Part shown: positions 1-7,350 of the stretch, piece by piece
How the letters are laid out: each line of letters begins with the position of its first letter
Numbering within the stretch: the stretch's first letter is position 1
Assembly (NCBI GenBank): GCA_030831135.1
Contig: JAURLR010000202.1
Coordinates: forward strand, 1-8,000
Origin: Alphaproteobacteria bacterium
GTDB taxonomy: Bacteria; Pseudomonadota; Alphaproteobacteria; UBA6615
Length of the DNA stretch: 8,000 bases
Direction of reading: 5' to 3'
Notes under the pieces: model-generated
The model's database searches: none
Told to the model about the DNA's origin: nothing
What the model saw: the letters and a program-made list of their open reading frames with translations, nothing else
Made by a program: the position numbers and the translations under genes

Positions 1-83
1 ACGATCGACTTGTCGTAGCGCGGCGTTCCGGCTTCGATGTTGTCTTGAACCTGCAGTGGTTCGGGTTGCTCAGAATCGACCAT
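1..83 (-). CDS. aroK: Probable shikimate kinase, N-terminal 27 residues only (partial)
   Basis: An open frame on the minus strand starts at ATG 83-81 and is still open at base 1, so only the first 27 residues are visible. They read as a polar leader (MVDSEQPEPLQVQDNIEAG) followed by TPRYDKSIV. A short variable leader followed by a basic residue and SIV or PIV is how many alphaproteobacterial shikimate kinases begin just before the LVGLMGAGK P-loop, which would lie outside the window. A purine-rich GCAGGAT sits immediately upstream of the ATG and can serve as a ribosome binding site. Shikimate kinase phosphorylates shikimate to shikimate 3-phosphate in the cytoplasm, in aromatic amino acid synthesis. 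The call rests on this short stretch plus the remembered gene order next to the small membrane protein and xerD. No catalytic motif is visible, so another P-loop or unrelated protein cannot be excluded. Confidence 0.6.
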   Translation of the reverse strand, partial: MVDSEQPEPLQVQDNIEAGTPRYDKSI

Positions 84-228
84 ATCCTGCTATCTTAACG
101 TCATCCTGTTGCGGGACCGACTCGTCGCGAAATCGCCATTGTTCTGCCGCCATAATAGGCGTTCGGGCAAGGTCCCGCGAGGGCTGAGATTTTCCCCTGA
201 CGAGGCACGATGTGGTGCGGAGGTTCAA
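84..228. promoter_or_regulatory. Divergent intergenic region with a weak candidate -10 shared by both strands
   Basis: These 145 bases separate the divergent aroK start from the TTG start at 229, so promoters for both directions should lie here. The only sigma70-like hexamer I see is at 151-157. It reads CATAAT on the plus strand and TATTAT on the minus strand, and it is flanked by a CGCC/GGCG inverted repeat (148-151 and 158-161). Neither strand has a good -35 hexamer at 16-18 bases. Either this promoter depends on an activator or the real promoters are unrecognisable by eye. The call is tentative. Confidence 0.25.
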
Positions 229-360
229 TTGTTCAAGTTTGTAGCAGCAATTCTGGTCATTGGGATCATCGCGGGCGGGGTCTTTCTGGCCACCTGGGAT
301 ATCCCGGCCCCCACCGAGCAGGTGGAGAAAACGATCCCGAATGATCGTTTCCCGCGCTAA
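229..360 (+). CDS. Small single-span membrane protein of unknown function, 43 residues, TTG start
   Basis: The frame is open from further upstream, but the start is best placed at TTG 229. A strong Shine-Dalgarno GGAGG lies at 219-223, five bases before it, and translation from there gives a compact membrane protein. The upstream ATG at 109 would add about 40 arginine- and cysteine-containing residues with no membrane character. The product has a short MFKF start, one hydrophobic segment at roughly residues 5-21 (VAAILVIGIIAGGVFLA), and a polar tail reading TWDIPAPTEQVEKTIPNDRFPR. I recall near-identical tails (TWDIPAP...VEK.IP.DRFP) in small hypothetical proteins at the same position in other alphaproteobacteria, but I know of no assigned function. 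It is the first gene of the cluster leading to xerD, and the start of the next gene overlaps its last codons. Automatic annotation tends to miss it or start it too early because of its size and TTG start. Confidence 0.8.
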   Translation: MFKFVAAILVIGIIAGGVFLATWDIPAPTEQVEKTIPNDRFPR

Positions 361-2191
361 CGCCGCCATGCTGCGTGCGCGCCCGCTGGTTCTGCTGATG
401 GCCGGAGTTGCGGCGGTGGCGATGTCACAACCGGCCCTGGCCCAGCAATCCGGCCCGATCCGCCTGACACCTCTTGCGCCGGCGAGCGAACGAACAACGG
501 ATCGTGCCGGCACGTCCCAAACCCAGCCGGGAGGGATCGTGGTCGAGGGACTTGGTAACCTTGGCGAAGATGCGCTGGGGGTTCTGGGCGATGAAAGCGG
601 TGGTCTCGGCAATGACATGTGGGAGGGCAGCCGCCGCGTCGATGCGGTGCGTCTTCTCCAGGAGTTGCCTGAATCCTATCCCCTGCGGGAAGCCTATGTG
701 CTGGCCCGGCGGGTTCTTTCGACAGCCGCAAGGCCGCCCCGCACGACGGCCGACGGGCAAGAGATGCTGGCCCCCCGGATCGAAAAGCTGGCGGCCATTG
801 GTGCCCCGGCAAGCGCACTTCGTCTGGCAAATGCGGTCAATGCAAACCAGGTTCCCGATCATCTGGCAGCGGGTGCCGTGCGGGCGCATTTCAGCACTGG
901 AGACTTCGTCAACGGCTGCGCGCAGGTGCGTGACTACAAGGGGGGGTATGCGACGGCCTTCTGGCAACAGGCGTTGATTGTCTGTCAGGTCGCCGATGGT
1001 GATCCGGGTCAGGCGGCGCTGGGGCTCGACCTGCTTCGTGAACAGGGGCTGGCGGTGGATCCGGCATTCGCCGATGCCGCGCTTCAGGTTGCCGGCAGCG
1101 AAACGATCAAGGTCGATCTCTCCGACGTGACCGCGCCCGTCGATGTGATGACATCCTTGCTGTGGTTGGCCGCAAACACCCAACTGCCGGAGGGTGTGGC
1201 TGACATCATCGCACCGGGTTTGTTGCCCGCCCTCGTGACGGCTGCGGCGGGTGATCCTGATCTGCGACTGGCTGCCGCGCACCGCGCATTGCGCCTGGGG
1301 GTTCTGAGCGGGGCGGATGTGACGGCCCTCTATCGGGATTTGCAGGTCAGCGAGGCAGAGATGGCTGCCGCCCTGACCGCACCCGATACGGTCAGTGAAA
1401 ACCGCCTGCTGGCTTATCTCTATCTGGCGGCAGCCGGGCGTGATGCGCCGGTTTCCCGATCCGAGGCGCTTTGGGAAGCCTGGACACGAGGCGCCGAAAT
1501 CGGCGGCTTCGATATCGTGGCGTTGACGACAGCAGACCTGCTGCGCGACGTGCCCGTAACCCCGGATTTCGGCTGGCTCTCGGGCGTGGCCACACAAACA
1601 ACACTTCTGGCGGGCCAGAACCAGCAAGCCCTTGAATGGTATCAGCAGGTCTCGCGTCAGGCACCGATCGTGCCCGAGCTTTCGCGTTCCGAGGCCGCGC
1701 TGTGGCCGCCCATGCGGGCAATCGGCCGGGCCCAGTCCGCGGGCTTTTCCCTGACTGCGGGCCAGAACACCGAATCTGCAGCGCCGCGCGGTCCGGTGCC
1801 CTGGAACGCGGCACGGCTGGATCGCTGGATTGATCTGGCGAATGCCGGCCCCACCGCGATGGATGCGGGCAGCGTGCTTGGCATACTCACTGCGCTCGGG
1901 GATTCGGTTGATGATGCCCAGTGGCGTGAGGTGCCGCTGCAATCCGGGCAAACCGTGCGGATGCCCGATATGGCGGTGCTGGACGGGCTGGCACGCGCTG
2001 CCGAAAATGGCCGCAAGGCCGAAACGGTGCTTTACGCCCTCCACGCGCTCGGCCGTTCCGGCGATGCGCCCCATGACAGCGTCGTGGTCGCCGCGATCCG
2101 CGCATTGAACAAGGTCGGGATGGCAGATGTCGCGCAGGCGATTGCACGCGAGGCCATGATGGGGGATGTCGTTGCCCTGGAACAGCCGTGA
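341..2191 (+). CDS. Exported alpha-helical protein of unknown function, 616 residues
   Basis: From ATG 341 the protein has a classic Sec signal peptide: basic residues (R5, R12, R14), a hydrophobic core at about 15-28, and an ALA cleavage site after residue 34 followed by QQSG. The mature protein is therefore periplasmic or surface-exposed. Residues 35-100 are glycine- and serine-rich and look disordered. From about 100 to the end it is nearly all predicted helix rich in Ala and Leu, arranged as helix pairs such as LREAYVLARRVL and AALGLDLLREQG, so a TPR-like solenoid is likely. I recognise no named domain or catalytic motif. The only cysteines of the mature protein, C193 and C215 (NGC...IVC), lie 22 apart and could form a disulfide. 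Start 341 has a GGTGGAG ribosome binding site at a long 13-base spacing and overlaps the previous gene. ATG 368 is possible (signal peptide 28 residues) but has no visible site. The gene overlaps xerD by four bases. The family appears conserved beside xerD; any envelope or division role is inference. Confidence 0.8.
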   Translation: MIVSRANAAMLRARPLVLLMAGVAAVAMSQPALAQQSGPIRLTPLAPASERTTDRAGTSQTQPGGIVVEGLGNLGEDALGVLGDESGGLGNDMWEGSRRVDAVRLLQELPESYPLREAYVLARRVLSTAARPPRTTADGQEMLAPRIEKLAAIGAPASALRLANAVNANQVPDHLAAGAVRAHFSTGDFVNGCAQVRDYKGGYATAFWQQALIVCQVADGDPGQAALGLDLLREQGLAVDPAFADAALQVAGSETIKVDLSDVTAPVDVMTSLLWLAANTQLPEGVADIIAPGLLPALVTAAAGDPDLRLAAAHRALRLGVLSGADVTALYRDLQVSEAEMAAALTAPDTVSENRLLAYLYLAAAGRDAPVSRSEALWEAWTRGAEIGGFDIVALTTADLLRDVPVTPDFGWLSGVATQTTLLAGQNQQALEWYQQVSRQAPIVPELSRSEAALWPPMRAIGRAQSAGFSLTAGQNTESAAPRGPVPWNAARLDRWIDLANAGPTAMDAGSVLGILTALGDSVDDAQWREVPLQSGQTVRMPDMAVLDGLARAAENGRKAETVLYALHALGRSGDAPHDSVVVAAIRALNKVGMADVAQAIAREAMMGDVVALEQP

Positions 2192-3144
2192 TCCGGAAGC
2201 GCACGCCCGTCCCGGCGGCTATGGTAAGCCGGTATTTTGATGCTTTTCTTGAACTTCTGGTGGCCGAACGCGGCGTTTCTGCCAATACCCTTTCGGCCTA
2301 TCGGCGCGATCTGGAAGATGTCGCGGTCTATCTGGCTGGCGGGAAAACGGACTCCGCACGGGGCGTTCTCGATGGTGCAGCCACCGAAGACCTGCGGGGC
2401 TATCTCAAACATCTCGATGGACGGGGTATGACTGCCGGTACGGCCGCCCGCCGGCTATCCGCCCTGCGCCAGTTCTATCGCTTTCTTTATGCCGAAGGGC
2501 TGCGTGCGGACGATCCCAACGCAATCCTCGAAAGCCCGCGTCAGGGTCGGCCACTGCCCAAGATCATCTCCGAAGGGGATGTGGCCGAACTCCTGCGGGT
2601 TGCCGAACAGAGCAAGAGTGCAGACGGGTTGCGCCTCTGTGCCATGGTGGAGCTGTGCTACGCGACGGGGATGCGGGTCAGCGAACTTGTTGGATTGCCG
2701 CTGGCCGCCGTGCAGCGCGATCCGGAATTCCTGATCGTGCGCGGCAAGGGCAACAAGGAACGCATGGTGCCGCTGAGCGGCCCGTCCCGCGATGCCGTGC
2801 GGGCCTATCTGTCGGTGCGTGAGGCCTTCCTGCCGGAAGGGACGACCTCGCCCCATCTGTTTCCCGGGCGGGGCGGCAAGCATCTCAGCCGCCAGCGGTT
2901 TTTCCAGATGCTCAAGGACCTCGCCGAAAAAGCCGGCCTCGACCGGCGCAAGGTCAGCCCCCATGTCCTGCGCCACGCCTTCGCGACCCATCTGCTTCAC
3001 CACGACGCCGATTTGCGCAGCGTCCAGCAGATGCTCGGACATGCCGATATCTCGACGACGCAGATTTACACCCATGTGCTCGATGAGCGGATGCGACGGC
3101 TGGTGACCGAGCATCACCCGCTGGCCCGGCATCAGGCAGGTTAG
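2188..3144 (+). CDS. xerD: Site-specific tyrosine recombinase XerD
   Basis: XerD acts with XerC and FtsK at the chromosomal dif site to resolve chromosome dimers before division. An N-terminal SAM-like core-binding domain (about 15-105, with LSAYRRDL and RRLSALRQFYRFL) is followed by the catalytic domain (about 120-310). All tyrosine recombinase residues are present: R163 in GMRVSEL, K187 in RGKGNKER, H259 and R262 in SPHVLRHAFATHLL, H285 in LGHADIS, and the nucleophile Y294 in TTQIYTHV. The ending HVLDERMRRL...HHPLA matches XerD better than XerC, whose equivalent box usually reads SPHKLRHSFATH. At 318 residues it is slightly longer than E. coli XerD (298). I chose GTG 2188 because it overlaps the previous stop as GTGA, which suggests translational coupling. 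ATG 2221 would give 307 residues and still keep the whole core domain, and neither start has a strong ribosome binding site. The distinction from XerC is confident but made by motif only. Confidence 0.93.
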   Translation: MIRKRTPVPAAMVSRYFDAFLELLVAERGVSANTLSAYRRDLEDVAVYLAGGKTDSARGVLDGAATEDLRGYLKHLDGRGMTAGTAARRLSALRQFYRFLYAEGLRADDPNAILESPRQGRPLPKIISEGDVAELLRVAEQSKSADGLRLCAMVELCYATGMRVSELVGLPLAAVQRDPEFLIVRGKGNKERMVPLSGPSRDAVRAYLSVREAFLPEGTTSPHLFPGRGGKHLSRQRFFQMLKDLAEKAGLDRRKVSPHVLRHAFATHLLHHDADLRSVQQMLGHADISTTQIYTHVLDERMRRLVTEHHPLARHQAG

Positions 3145-3191
3145 CCTGTCGAGACTTCAACACCGGCGCAAAACGGTTTAGATAACGGCTT

Positions 3192-4145
3192 ATGCGACAC
3201 TTTCTGGATTTCGAAAAACCCATCGCCGACCTCGAAGGCAAGATCGCGGAACTGCGCCATCTGTCGGACGGCCAGATCAACATCGCCGATGAGGTGGGCA
3301 AGCTGGAGGAAAAGGTCGAGCGCCAGCTGCGCCAGACCTATGGCCGCCTGACCGCCTGGCAAAAGGTGCAGGTGGCCCGCCATCCCGGTCGTCCCAAATG
3401 CGGGGATTACGTCTCGGCGCTGATCGAGGATTTCGTGCCGCTGGCCGGCGATCGTCTCTATGCCGAGGATGCAGCCCTGGTCGCGGGGCTGGGACGGTTT
3501 CAGGGCCGCGCCGTTGCCGTGCTCGGTCATGAAAAGGGCAAGGATACCGAAAGCCGGATCGCCCATAATTTCGGCATGGCGCGCCCCGAAGGTTATCGCA
3601 AGGCCCAGCGGGTGATGGATCTGGCCAACCGGTTCGATCTGCCGCTGCTGTCCTTTGTCGATACGTCAGGCGCGTATCCCGGTGTGGGGGCCGAAGAGCG
3701 CGGACAGTCTGAAGCCATCGCCCGTTCCATCCAGTCCTGCCTGTCGCTGACCGTGCCGTTTGTGTCGGTGATTATCGGGGAAGGCGGCTCGGGCGGTGCG
3801 ATTGCGATCGCTACGGCCAACACCGTGCTGATGCTCGAACACGCGGTCTATTCGGTGATCTCGCCCGAAGGCTGTGCCTCGATCCTCTGGCGCGATGGCG
3901 AAAAGGCGCAGGATGCGGCCGAGGCGCTGAAAATCACCGCGCAGGACCTCATCGCCCTGAAACTGATCGATGGCTTCATTCAGGAGCCGCTTGGCGGCGC
4001 ACAGCGCGATCCCGCCGCGGCGGTTCAGTCCGTCGGTCAGGCGGCGGGCGAAAGCCTGAAGGAATTCAACGGCATGGACGGCGCGGCCCTGAAGGCCCAC
4101 CGGCGCGAAAAGTTTGCCGCACTCGGCACCGCCGGGCTGGTTTAG
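3192..4145 (+). CDS. accA: Acetyl-CoA carboxylase carboxyltransferase subunit alpha
   Basis: AccA pairs with AccD in the cytoplasmic carboxyltransferase that moves carboxyl from carboxybiotin on AccB to acetyl-CoA, making malonyl-CoA for fatty acid synthesis. The 317-residue product matches the bacterial AccA length and is complete. It opens with the family start [12 protein letters not shown] and a predicted helical N-terminal region (about 8-60). The [16 protein letters not shown] motif follows at about 53-68, then the crotonase-fold core. In that core, DTSGAYPG (157-164) and the glycine loop GEGGSGGA (196-203), which form the oxyanion and acyl-CoA binding region, are intact, as is [12 protein letters not shown] (224-235). 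The gene starts 47 bases after xerD with no strong Shine-Dalgarno. A poor TTCAAC/TAGATA pair (3156-3161 and 3179-3184, 17-base spacing) lies in the gap, so its own promoter is possible but unconvincing. It may instead be read through from xerD. accD is not in the window, as is usual when accA and accD are unlinked. Confidence 0.97.
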   Translation: MRHFLDFEKPIADLEGKIAELRHLSDGQINIADEVGKLEEKVERQLRQTYGRLTAWQKVQVARHPGRPKCGDYVSALIEDFVPLAGDRLYAEDAALVAGLGRFQGRAVAVLGHEKGKDTESRIAHNFGMARPEGYRKAQRVMDLANRFDLPLLSFVDTSGAYPGVGAEERGQSEAIARSIQSCLSLTVPFVSVIIGEGGSGGAIAIATANTVLMLEHAVYSVISPEGCASILWRDGEKAQDAAEALKITAQDLIALKLIDGFIQEPLGGAQRDPAAAVQSVGQAAGESLKEFNGMDGAALKAHRREKFAALGTAGLV

Positions 4146-4184
4146 ACCGGCTAAGGCTACCGCTGCCGGTGTCGGCGGTGCCGT

Positions 4185-4286
4185 TCTGGATTGCTTCGTT
4201 GCTGCGCGCCTCGCAATGACGGCGGTCGGGAACAGCTTATCGATTCATGGTCTCGTCATTGCGAGCCATCGGCGAAGCAATCCAGA
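4185..4286. repeat. Two inverted copies of a short palindromic repeat between convergent genes, possible bidirectional terminator
   Basis: The left copy (4185-4221) reads TCTGGATTGCTTCG, 11 bases, CTCGCAATGACG. The right copy (4254-4286) is its reverse complement: CGTCATTGCGAG, 7 bases, CGAAGCAATCCAGA. The outer 14 and inner 12 bases match perfectly between copies, while the centres differ in length and sequence. The copies can pair across a 32-base loop into one long interrupted hairpin. Each copy also has its own short stem, ATTGC with GCAAT. The element lies 39 bases after the accA stop and 13 bases beyond the secA stop, so it could block read-through from both sides, although no clear T-run follows. 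I recall the GTCATTGCGAG...GCGAAGCAATCC pattern as a dispersed extragenic palindrome in many bacterial genomes. The family name and copy number here are not known from this window. Confidence 0.85.
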
Positions 4287-4299
4287 CGCCCCGCAAACC

Positions 4300-7026
4300 C
4301 TAAGCCAGCTTGCCGTGGCAGTGCTTGTACTTCTTGCCTGAACCGCACGGGCAGGCGGCGTTGCGGGCGACCTTGCCCCATGTTGCAGGGTCGTTCGGGT
4401 CGATTTCTGCCGCCGCCGTGTTTCGGGCGGACTGACGCGCCTGGGCGTCCGCGCTGGCGGGTTGGGCGTCACCGAACTGACCTGTCCTGGGGTGCTGTGC
4501 CTGCATCTCGCGCGGTGATTGCGGCGCGGGAACAGGGTCGGGCGCATTGACCTGAATCTCGATATGGCTGAGCAGTTGGGTCACGCCCTCACGCAGGCGA
4601 CCGAGCATGTCCTGGAACATGTCGAAGGCTTCGCGCTTGTATTCGTTGAGCGGGTTCTTCTGACCGAAGGCCCGCAATCCGATGCCCTGACGCAGATGGT
4701 CGAGGCGCAGCAGATGGTCTTTCCAGTACTGGTCGAGGATCTGCAGCAGCAGGTTCTTTTCGGCCATCCGCATCAGGTCGGCGCCGTAATTGACGACCTT
4801 GGCGGCCATCTTCTCGTCGATCATGACCTGCAGGCGGTCGCGGATTTCCTCATCGGCGATGCCTTCCTCGGCAGCCCATTCGGCAGCGGGAATGTCGAGG
4901 CCGAACAGGCGCATGGCTTCTTCGTGCAGCAGGTCGGTATCCCACTGTTCGGCAAAGGCCTTGGCCGGGATGGTGCGGGCTATCAGATCGTCGAGAACTT
5001 CCTCGCGCATCGACTTGATGGTCTCCGACACATCCTCGATCTGCATCAGATCCTTGCGCTGTTCATAGATGACCTTGCGCTGGTCATTCATGACATCGTC
5101 GTATTGCAGCAACTGCTTGCGGATGTCGAAGTTCCGGGCTTCAACCTTCTGCTGTGCTTTCGCCAGCGCCTTGTTGATCCACGGATGGACGATGGCCTCA
5201 CCCTCTTCGATACCAAGCTTCTGGAGCATGCCGTCCATGCGCTCGGAGCCGAAGATGCGCATCAGATCGTCTTCGAGCGACAGGAAGAAGCGGGAGGTGC
5301 CCGGGTCGCCCTGACGGCCCGAGCGGCCGCGCAACTGGTTGTCGATCCGCCGGCTTTCATGACGCTCGGTGCCGATGACGAACAGGCCGCCGGCATCAAG
5401 TACCTGCTTGTGAAGTTCTTTAACTTCGGCCCGGATTTCGGCTTCCTTTGCCGCCCGTGCCGCTTCGTCTTCGATCCCCGCCAGTTCGGCTTCGAGACGC
5501 AGTTCCAGATTGCCGCCAAGCTGAATATCGGTGCCGCGCCCGGCCATATTGGTGGCAATCGTCACGGCGCCCGGGATACCGGCCTGACCGATGATATAGG
5601 CCTCGCGCTCGTGATGACGGGCGTTGAGAATCTCGTGGGGAATCTTGGCCGCCTTGAGGGCTGCGGAGACCTGTTCGGACTTCTCGATGGACACGGTGCC
5701 GACCAGTACGGGCTGGCCACGCTTGACGCAGTCCTGGATCAGCTCGTTGATGGCTTTGTATTTCTCCCCCAGCGTCCGGTAGACCTCATCGTTCTGGTCG
5801 TCGCGGATCATCGGGTTGTTGGTCGGCATGTCGACCACTTCGAGCTTGTAGATCTCCGCGAACTCGGCGGATTCGGTCATGGCCGTGCCGGTCATGCCCG
5901 CAAGTTTGGGATAGAGGCGGAAATAGTTCTGGAAGGTGATCGAGGCCAGCGTCTGGTTCTCGTTCTGGATGATCGCGTCTTCCTTGGCTTCGAGCGCCTG
6001 ATGCAAACCATCGGAAAAGCGCCGTCCTTCCATCATGCGGCCGGTAAACTCGTCGATGATGATGACCTTGCTGTCCTTGACGATGTAGTCGCGGTCGCGC
6101 TGGAACAGCTTGTGGGCGCGCAGGGCCTGATTGACGTGGTGCAGGATGGTGACGCTGGTGATGTCGTAAAGACTGGCACCCTCTTCCAGCAATCCGGCTT
6201 CGGCGAGAAGTGCTTCGGTGTGCTCGACGCCTTCATCGGTCAGGGTGACAGCCCGGGCCTTCTCGTCCAGCTCGAAATCATCTGCACCGAGTTTGGGGAT
6301 GATGACATCCACGGCCTTGTAGGATTGGGAGGAATCCTCGACCGGACCCGAAATAATCAGCGGCGTGCGGGCTTCGTCGATCAGGATCGAGTCGACTTCA
6401 TCGACGATGGCGAAGTTGAACTCACGCTGCACCATTTCGTCGAGATGGAACTTCATGTTGTCGCGCAGATAGTCGAAGCCGAACTCGTTGTTCGTGCCAT
6501 AGGTCACGTCGCTGCCATAGGCGGCGCGGCGTTCCTCATCGGACATGTTGTTCACGATGCAGCCCACGCTCAGGCCGAGGAATTCATAGACCTGGCCCAT
6601 CCAGCCGGAATCGCGCTGGGCAAGGTAATCATTGACCGTCACCACATGGACGCCCTTGCCCGACAGGGCATTCAGATAGACGGGCAGTGTGGCGACCAGA
6701 GTTTTGCCTTCACCCGTCTTCATCTCCGCGATCATGCCCTTGTGCAGGATCATGCCGCCGAGCATCTGAACATCGAAATGCCGCTGACCCAGCGTACGCT
6801 TGCCGGCCTCGCGAACCGTGGCGAAGGCCTCGACCAGAATGTCGTCGAGCGATGCGCCATCCGCGATCCGCTGGCGGAATTCGTCCGTGCGCGCGCGCAG
6901 GGCGGCATCATCGAGTGCCTCGAGTTCAGGCTCGAGCGCGTTGATGGCATCAACGTTCTTTTTCAGGCGCTTCAGATAGCGATCATTCGCGGTTCCGAAG
7001 GCCTTGGTGACCAGACTGAGGACCAT
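4300..7026 (-). CDS. secA: Preprotein translocase ATPase SecA
   Basis: SecA is the cytoplasmic and membrane-peripheral motor that uses ATP to push unfolded preproteins through SecYEG. The 908-residue product is full length. Nucleotide-binding domain 1 carries the Walker A motif MKTGEGKT (102-109), [16 protein letters not shown] (175-190) and the Walker B box [15 protein letters not shown] (209-223). The preprotein cross-linking region follows (about 224-370), then GMTGTA (377-382). Nucleotide-binding domain 2 has [14 protein letters not shown] and the arginine-finger box [18 protein letters not shown], with a charged helical insertion at about 510-545 as seen in many alphaproteobacteria. After the helical scaffold (from about 620) comes a low-complexity linker (about 850-885) and a C-terminal zinc tail with C892, C894, C903 and H904 ([13 protein letters not shown]), which binds SecB and lipids. 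The start ATG 7026 has a strong GAGGAGA site (minus strand of 7031-7037) five bases away and gives the expected [17 protein letters not shown]-terminus. It converges on accA and diverges from the isomerase. Confidence 0.99.
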   Translation of the reverse strand: MVLSLVTKAFGTANDRYLKRLKKNVDAINALEPELEALDDAALRARTDEFRQRIADGASLDDILVEAFATVREAGKRTLGQRHFDVQMLGGMILHKGMIAEMKTGEGKTLVATLPVYLNALSGKGVHVVTVNDYLAQRDSGWMGQVYEFLGLSVGCIVNNMSDEERRAAYGSDVTYGTNNEFGFDYLRDNMKFHLDEMVQREFNFAIVDEVDSILIDEARTPLIISGPVEDSSQSYKAVDVIIPKLGADDFELDEKARAVTLTDEGVEHTEALLAEAGLLEEGASLYDITSVTILHHVNQALRAHKLFQRDRDYIVKDSKVIIIDEFTGRMMEGRRFSDGLHQALEAKEDAIIQNENQTLASITFQNYFRLYPKLAGMTGTAMTESAEFAEIYKLEVVDMPTNNPMIRDDQNDEVYRTLGEKYKAINELIQDCVKRGQPVLVGTVSIEKSEQVSAALKAAKIPHEILNARHHEREAYIIGQAGIPGAVTIATNMAGRGTDIQLGGNLELRLEAELAGIEDEAARAAKEAEIRAEVKELHKQVLDAGGLFVIGTERHESRRIDNQLRGRSGRQGDPGTSRFFLSLEDDLMRIFGSERMDGMLQKLGIEEGEAIVHPWINKALAKAQQKVEARNFDIRKQLLQYDDVMNDQRKVIYEQRKDLMQIEDVSETIKSMREEVLDDLIARTIPAKAFAEQWDTDLLHEEAMRLFGLDIPAAEWAAEEGIADEEIRDRLQVMIDEKMAAKVVNYGADLMRMAEKNLLLQILDQYWKDHLLRLDHLRQGIGLRAFGQKNPLNEYKREAFDMFQDMLGRLREGVTQLLSHIEIQVNAPDPVPAPQSPREMQAQHPRTGQFGDAQPASADAQARQSARNTAAAEIDPNDPATWGKVARNAACPCGSGKKYKHCHGKLA

Positions 7027-7056
7027 GAAGTCTCCTCAAGGGCAGATGGCGTGGCA

Positions 7057-7120
7057 CGGACGTAACAACGAACCGTCCGGAGGGCTGTTCCGGTACGCCG
7101 GGTGTCCCCCACAAATGGGG
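7057..7120 (-). promoter_or_regulatory. secA 5' leader with three small hairpins, two of them mutually exclusive
   Basis: If transcription starts near 7126-7128, secA has an untranslated leader of about 100 bases. It holds CGGACG/CGTCCG (7057-7062 with 7074-7079, 11-base loop), CCGGA/TCCGG (7077-7081 with 7089-7093, 7-base loop) and CCCCA/TGGGG (7107-7111 with 7116-7120, 4-base loop). The first two share bases 7077-7079, so they cannot form together. Stems are only 5-6 base pairs in GC-rich DNA, so this may be chance. The leader has no ATG and no believable SecM-like leader peptide. A regulatory role is inference. Confidence 0.3.
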
Positions 7121-7133
7121 AATTTTCGCGCAT

Positions 7134-7162
7134 TGTCTAGGGTGCGTCCGGGTAAGTGTCAA
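7134..7162 (-). promoter_or_regulatory. Candidate sigma70 promoter of secA
   Basis: On the minus strand a perfect -35 hexamer TTGACA (plus-strand 7157-7162) is followed after exactly 17 bases by TAGACA (plus-strand 7134-7139), which matches the -10 consensus TATAAT at three positions. The predicted start would be near 7126-7128, about 100 bases before the secA ATG. This is the best promoter-like pair I found in the window. It is placed by eye only. Confidence 0.6.
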
Positions 7163-7350
7163 CGCTGCGTGATGCGCGCACGCGCCTGAAACCCGCGTTT
7201 GCAGGACCCTTGCCATGTTTTGTCTTCAAAATGCCCTGTGTCTGCCACATCTGCGCGGGGGCCCGGGTTGTAAGCACGGAGTGAAAACGGCAATCTGGCC
7301 ACCGCACGGATCAAGGCTGGCCGTGCCCTCGAATTGACTGGAGCTTCCCG

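Larger units (their letters stand above)
7027..7350. other. Divergent secA / isomerase intergenic region, 324 bases
   Basis: This gap contains the secA ribosome binding site, a structured leader and a candidate promoter on the minus strand (7134-7162), plus the isomerase ribosome binding site GGAG at 7340-7343. The right part, about 7163-7339, shows no convincing sigma70 promoter for the isomerase: TTGCAG, TTGCCA and TTGTAA hexamers occur but lack a matching -10 at 16-18 bases. I see no coding frame with a ribosome binding site, no tRNA, and no recognised riboswitch here. Confidence 0.8.

Noticed and set aside
171..210. GGGCTGAGAT followed by CCCTGACGAGG resembles fragments of a TPP riboswitch (CTGAGA and TGAT boxes).
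   Set aside because: The rest of the conserved TPP core (the GGGGTGC arm and the GG-TAAT-CC-GCG stretch) is absent, and the downstream gene has no thiamine connection.
109..228. The upstream extension of the small membrane protein to ATG 109.
   Set aside because: The added segment is basic and non-hydrophobic, crosses the likely promoter region and has no Shine-Dalgarno, whereas TTG 229 has GGAGG at ideal spacing.
425..2074. A 549-codon minus-strand frame opposite the exported protein gene.
   Set aside because: It lacks recognisable domains, has high Arg, His, Gly and Cys content typical of antisense shadows, and lies opposite a gene with a clear signal peptide and operon context.
2188..3144. 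XerD considered as an integrase of a mobile element.
   Set aside because: Its sequence matches housekeeping XerD, it is embedded in an overlapping core-gene cluster beside accA, and no attachment site, tRNA or phage gene is nearby.
4146..4341. Short plus-strand frames running through the accA-secA gap (75 and 119 codons, from 4114 and 4191).
   Set aside because: They read through the palindromic repeat and into the antisense of secA, with no ribosome binding site and no protein-like character.
4519..7065. An 848-codon open frame on the plus strand, antisense to secA.
   Set aside because: It is a mirror of the strongly biased secA codons. Its translation is full of short hydrophobic and charged repeats with no domain and no good ribosome binding site, whereas the minus-strand frame is unmistakably SecA across its whole length.
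6983..7216. A 77-codon minus-strand frame upstream of and overlapping the secA start, considered as a SecM-like leader peptide.
   Set aside because: Its start lies upstream of the predicted secA promoter, it has no ribosome binding site or signal peptide, and it overlaps SecA in another frame. The leader itself contains no ATG.
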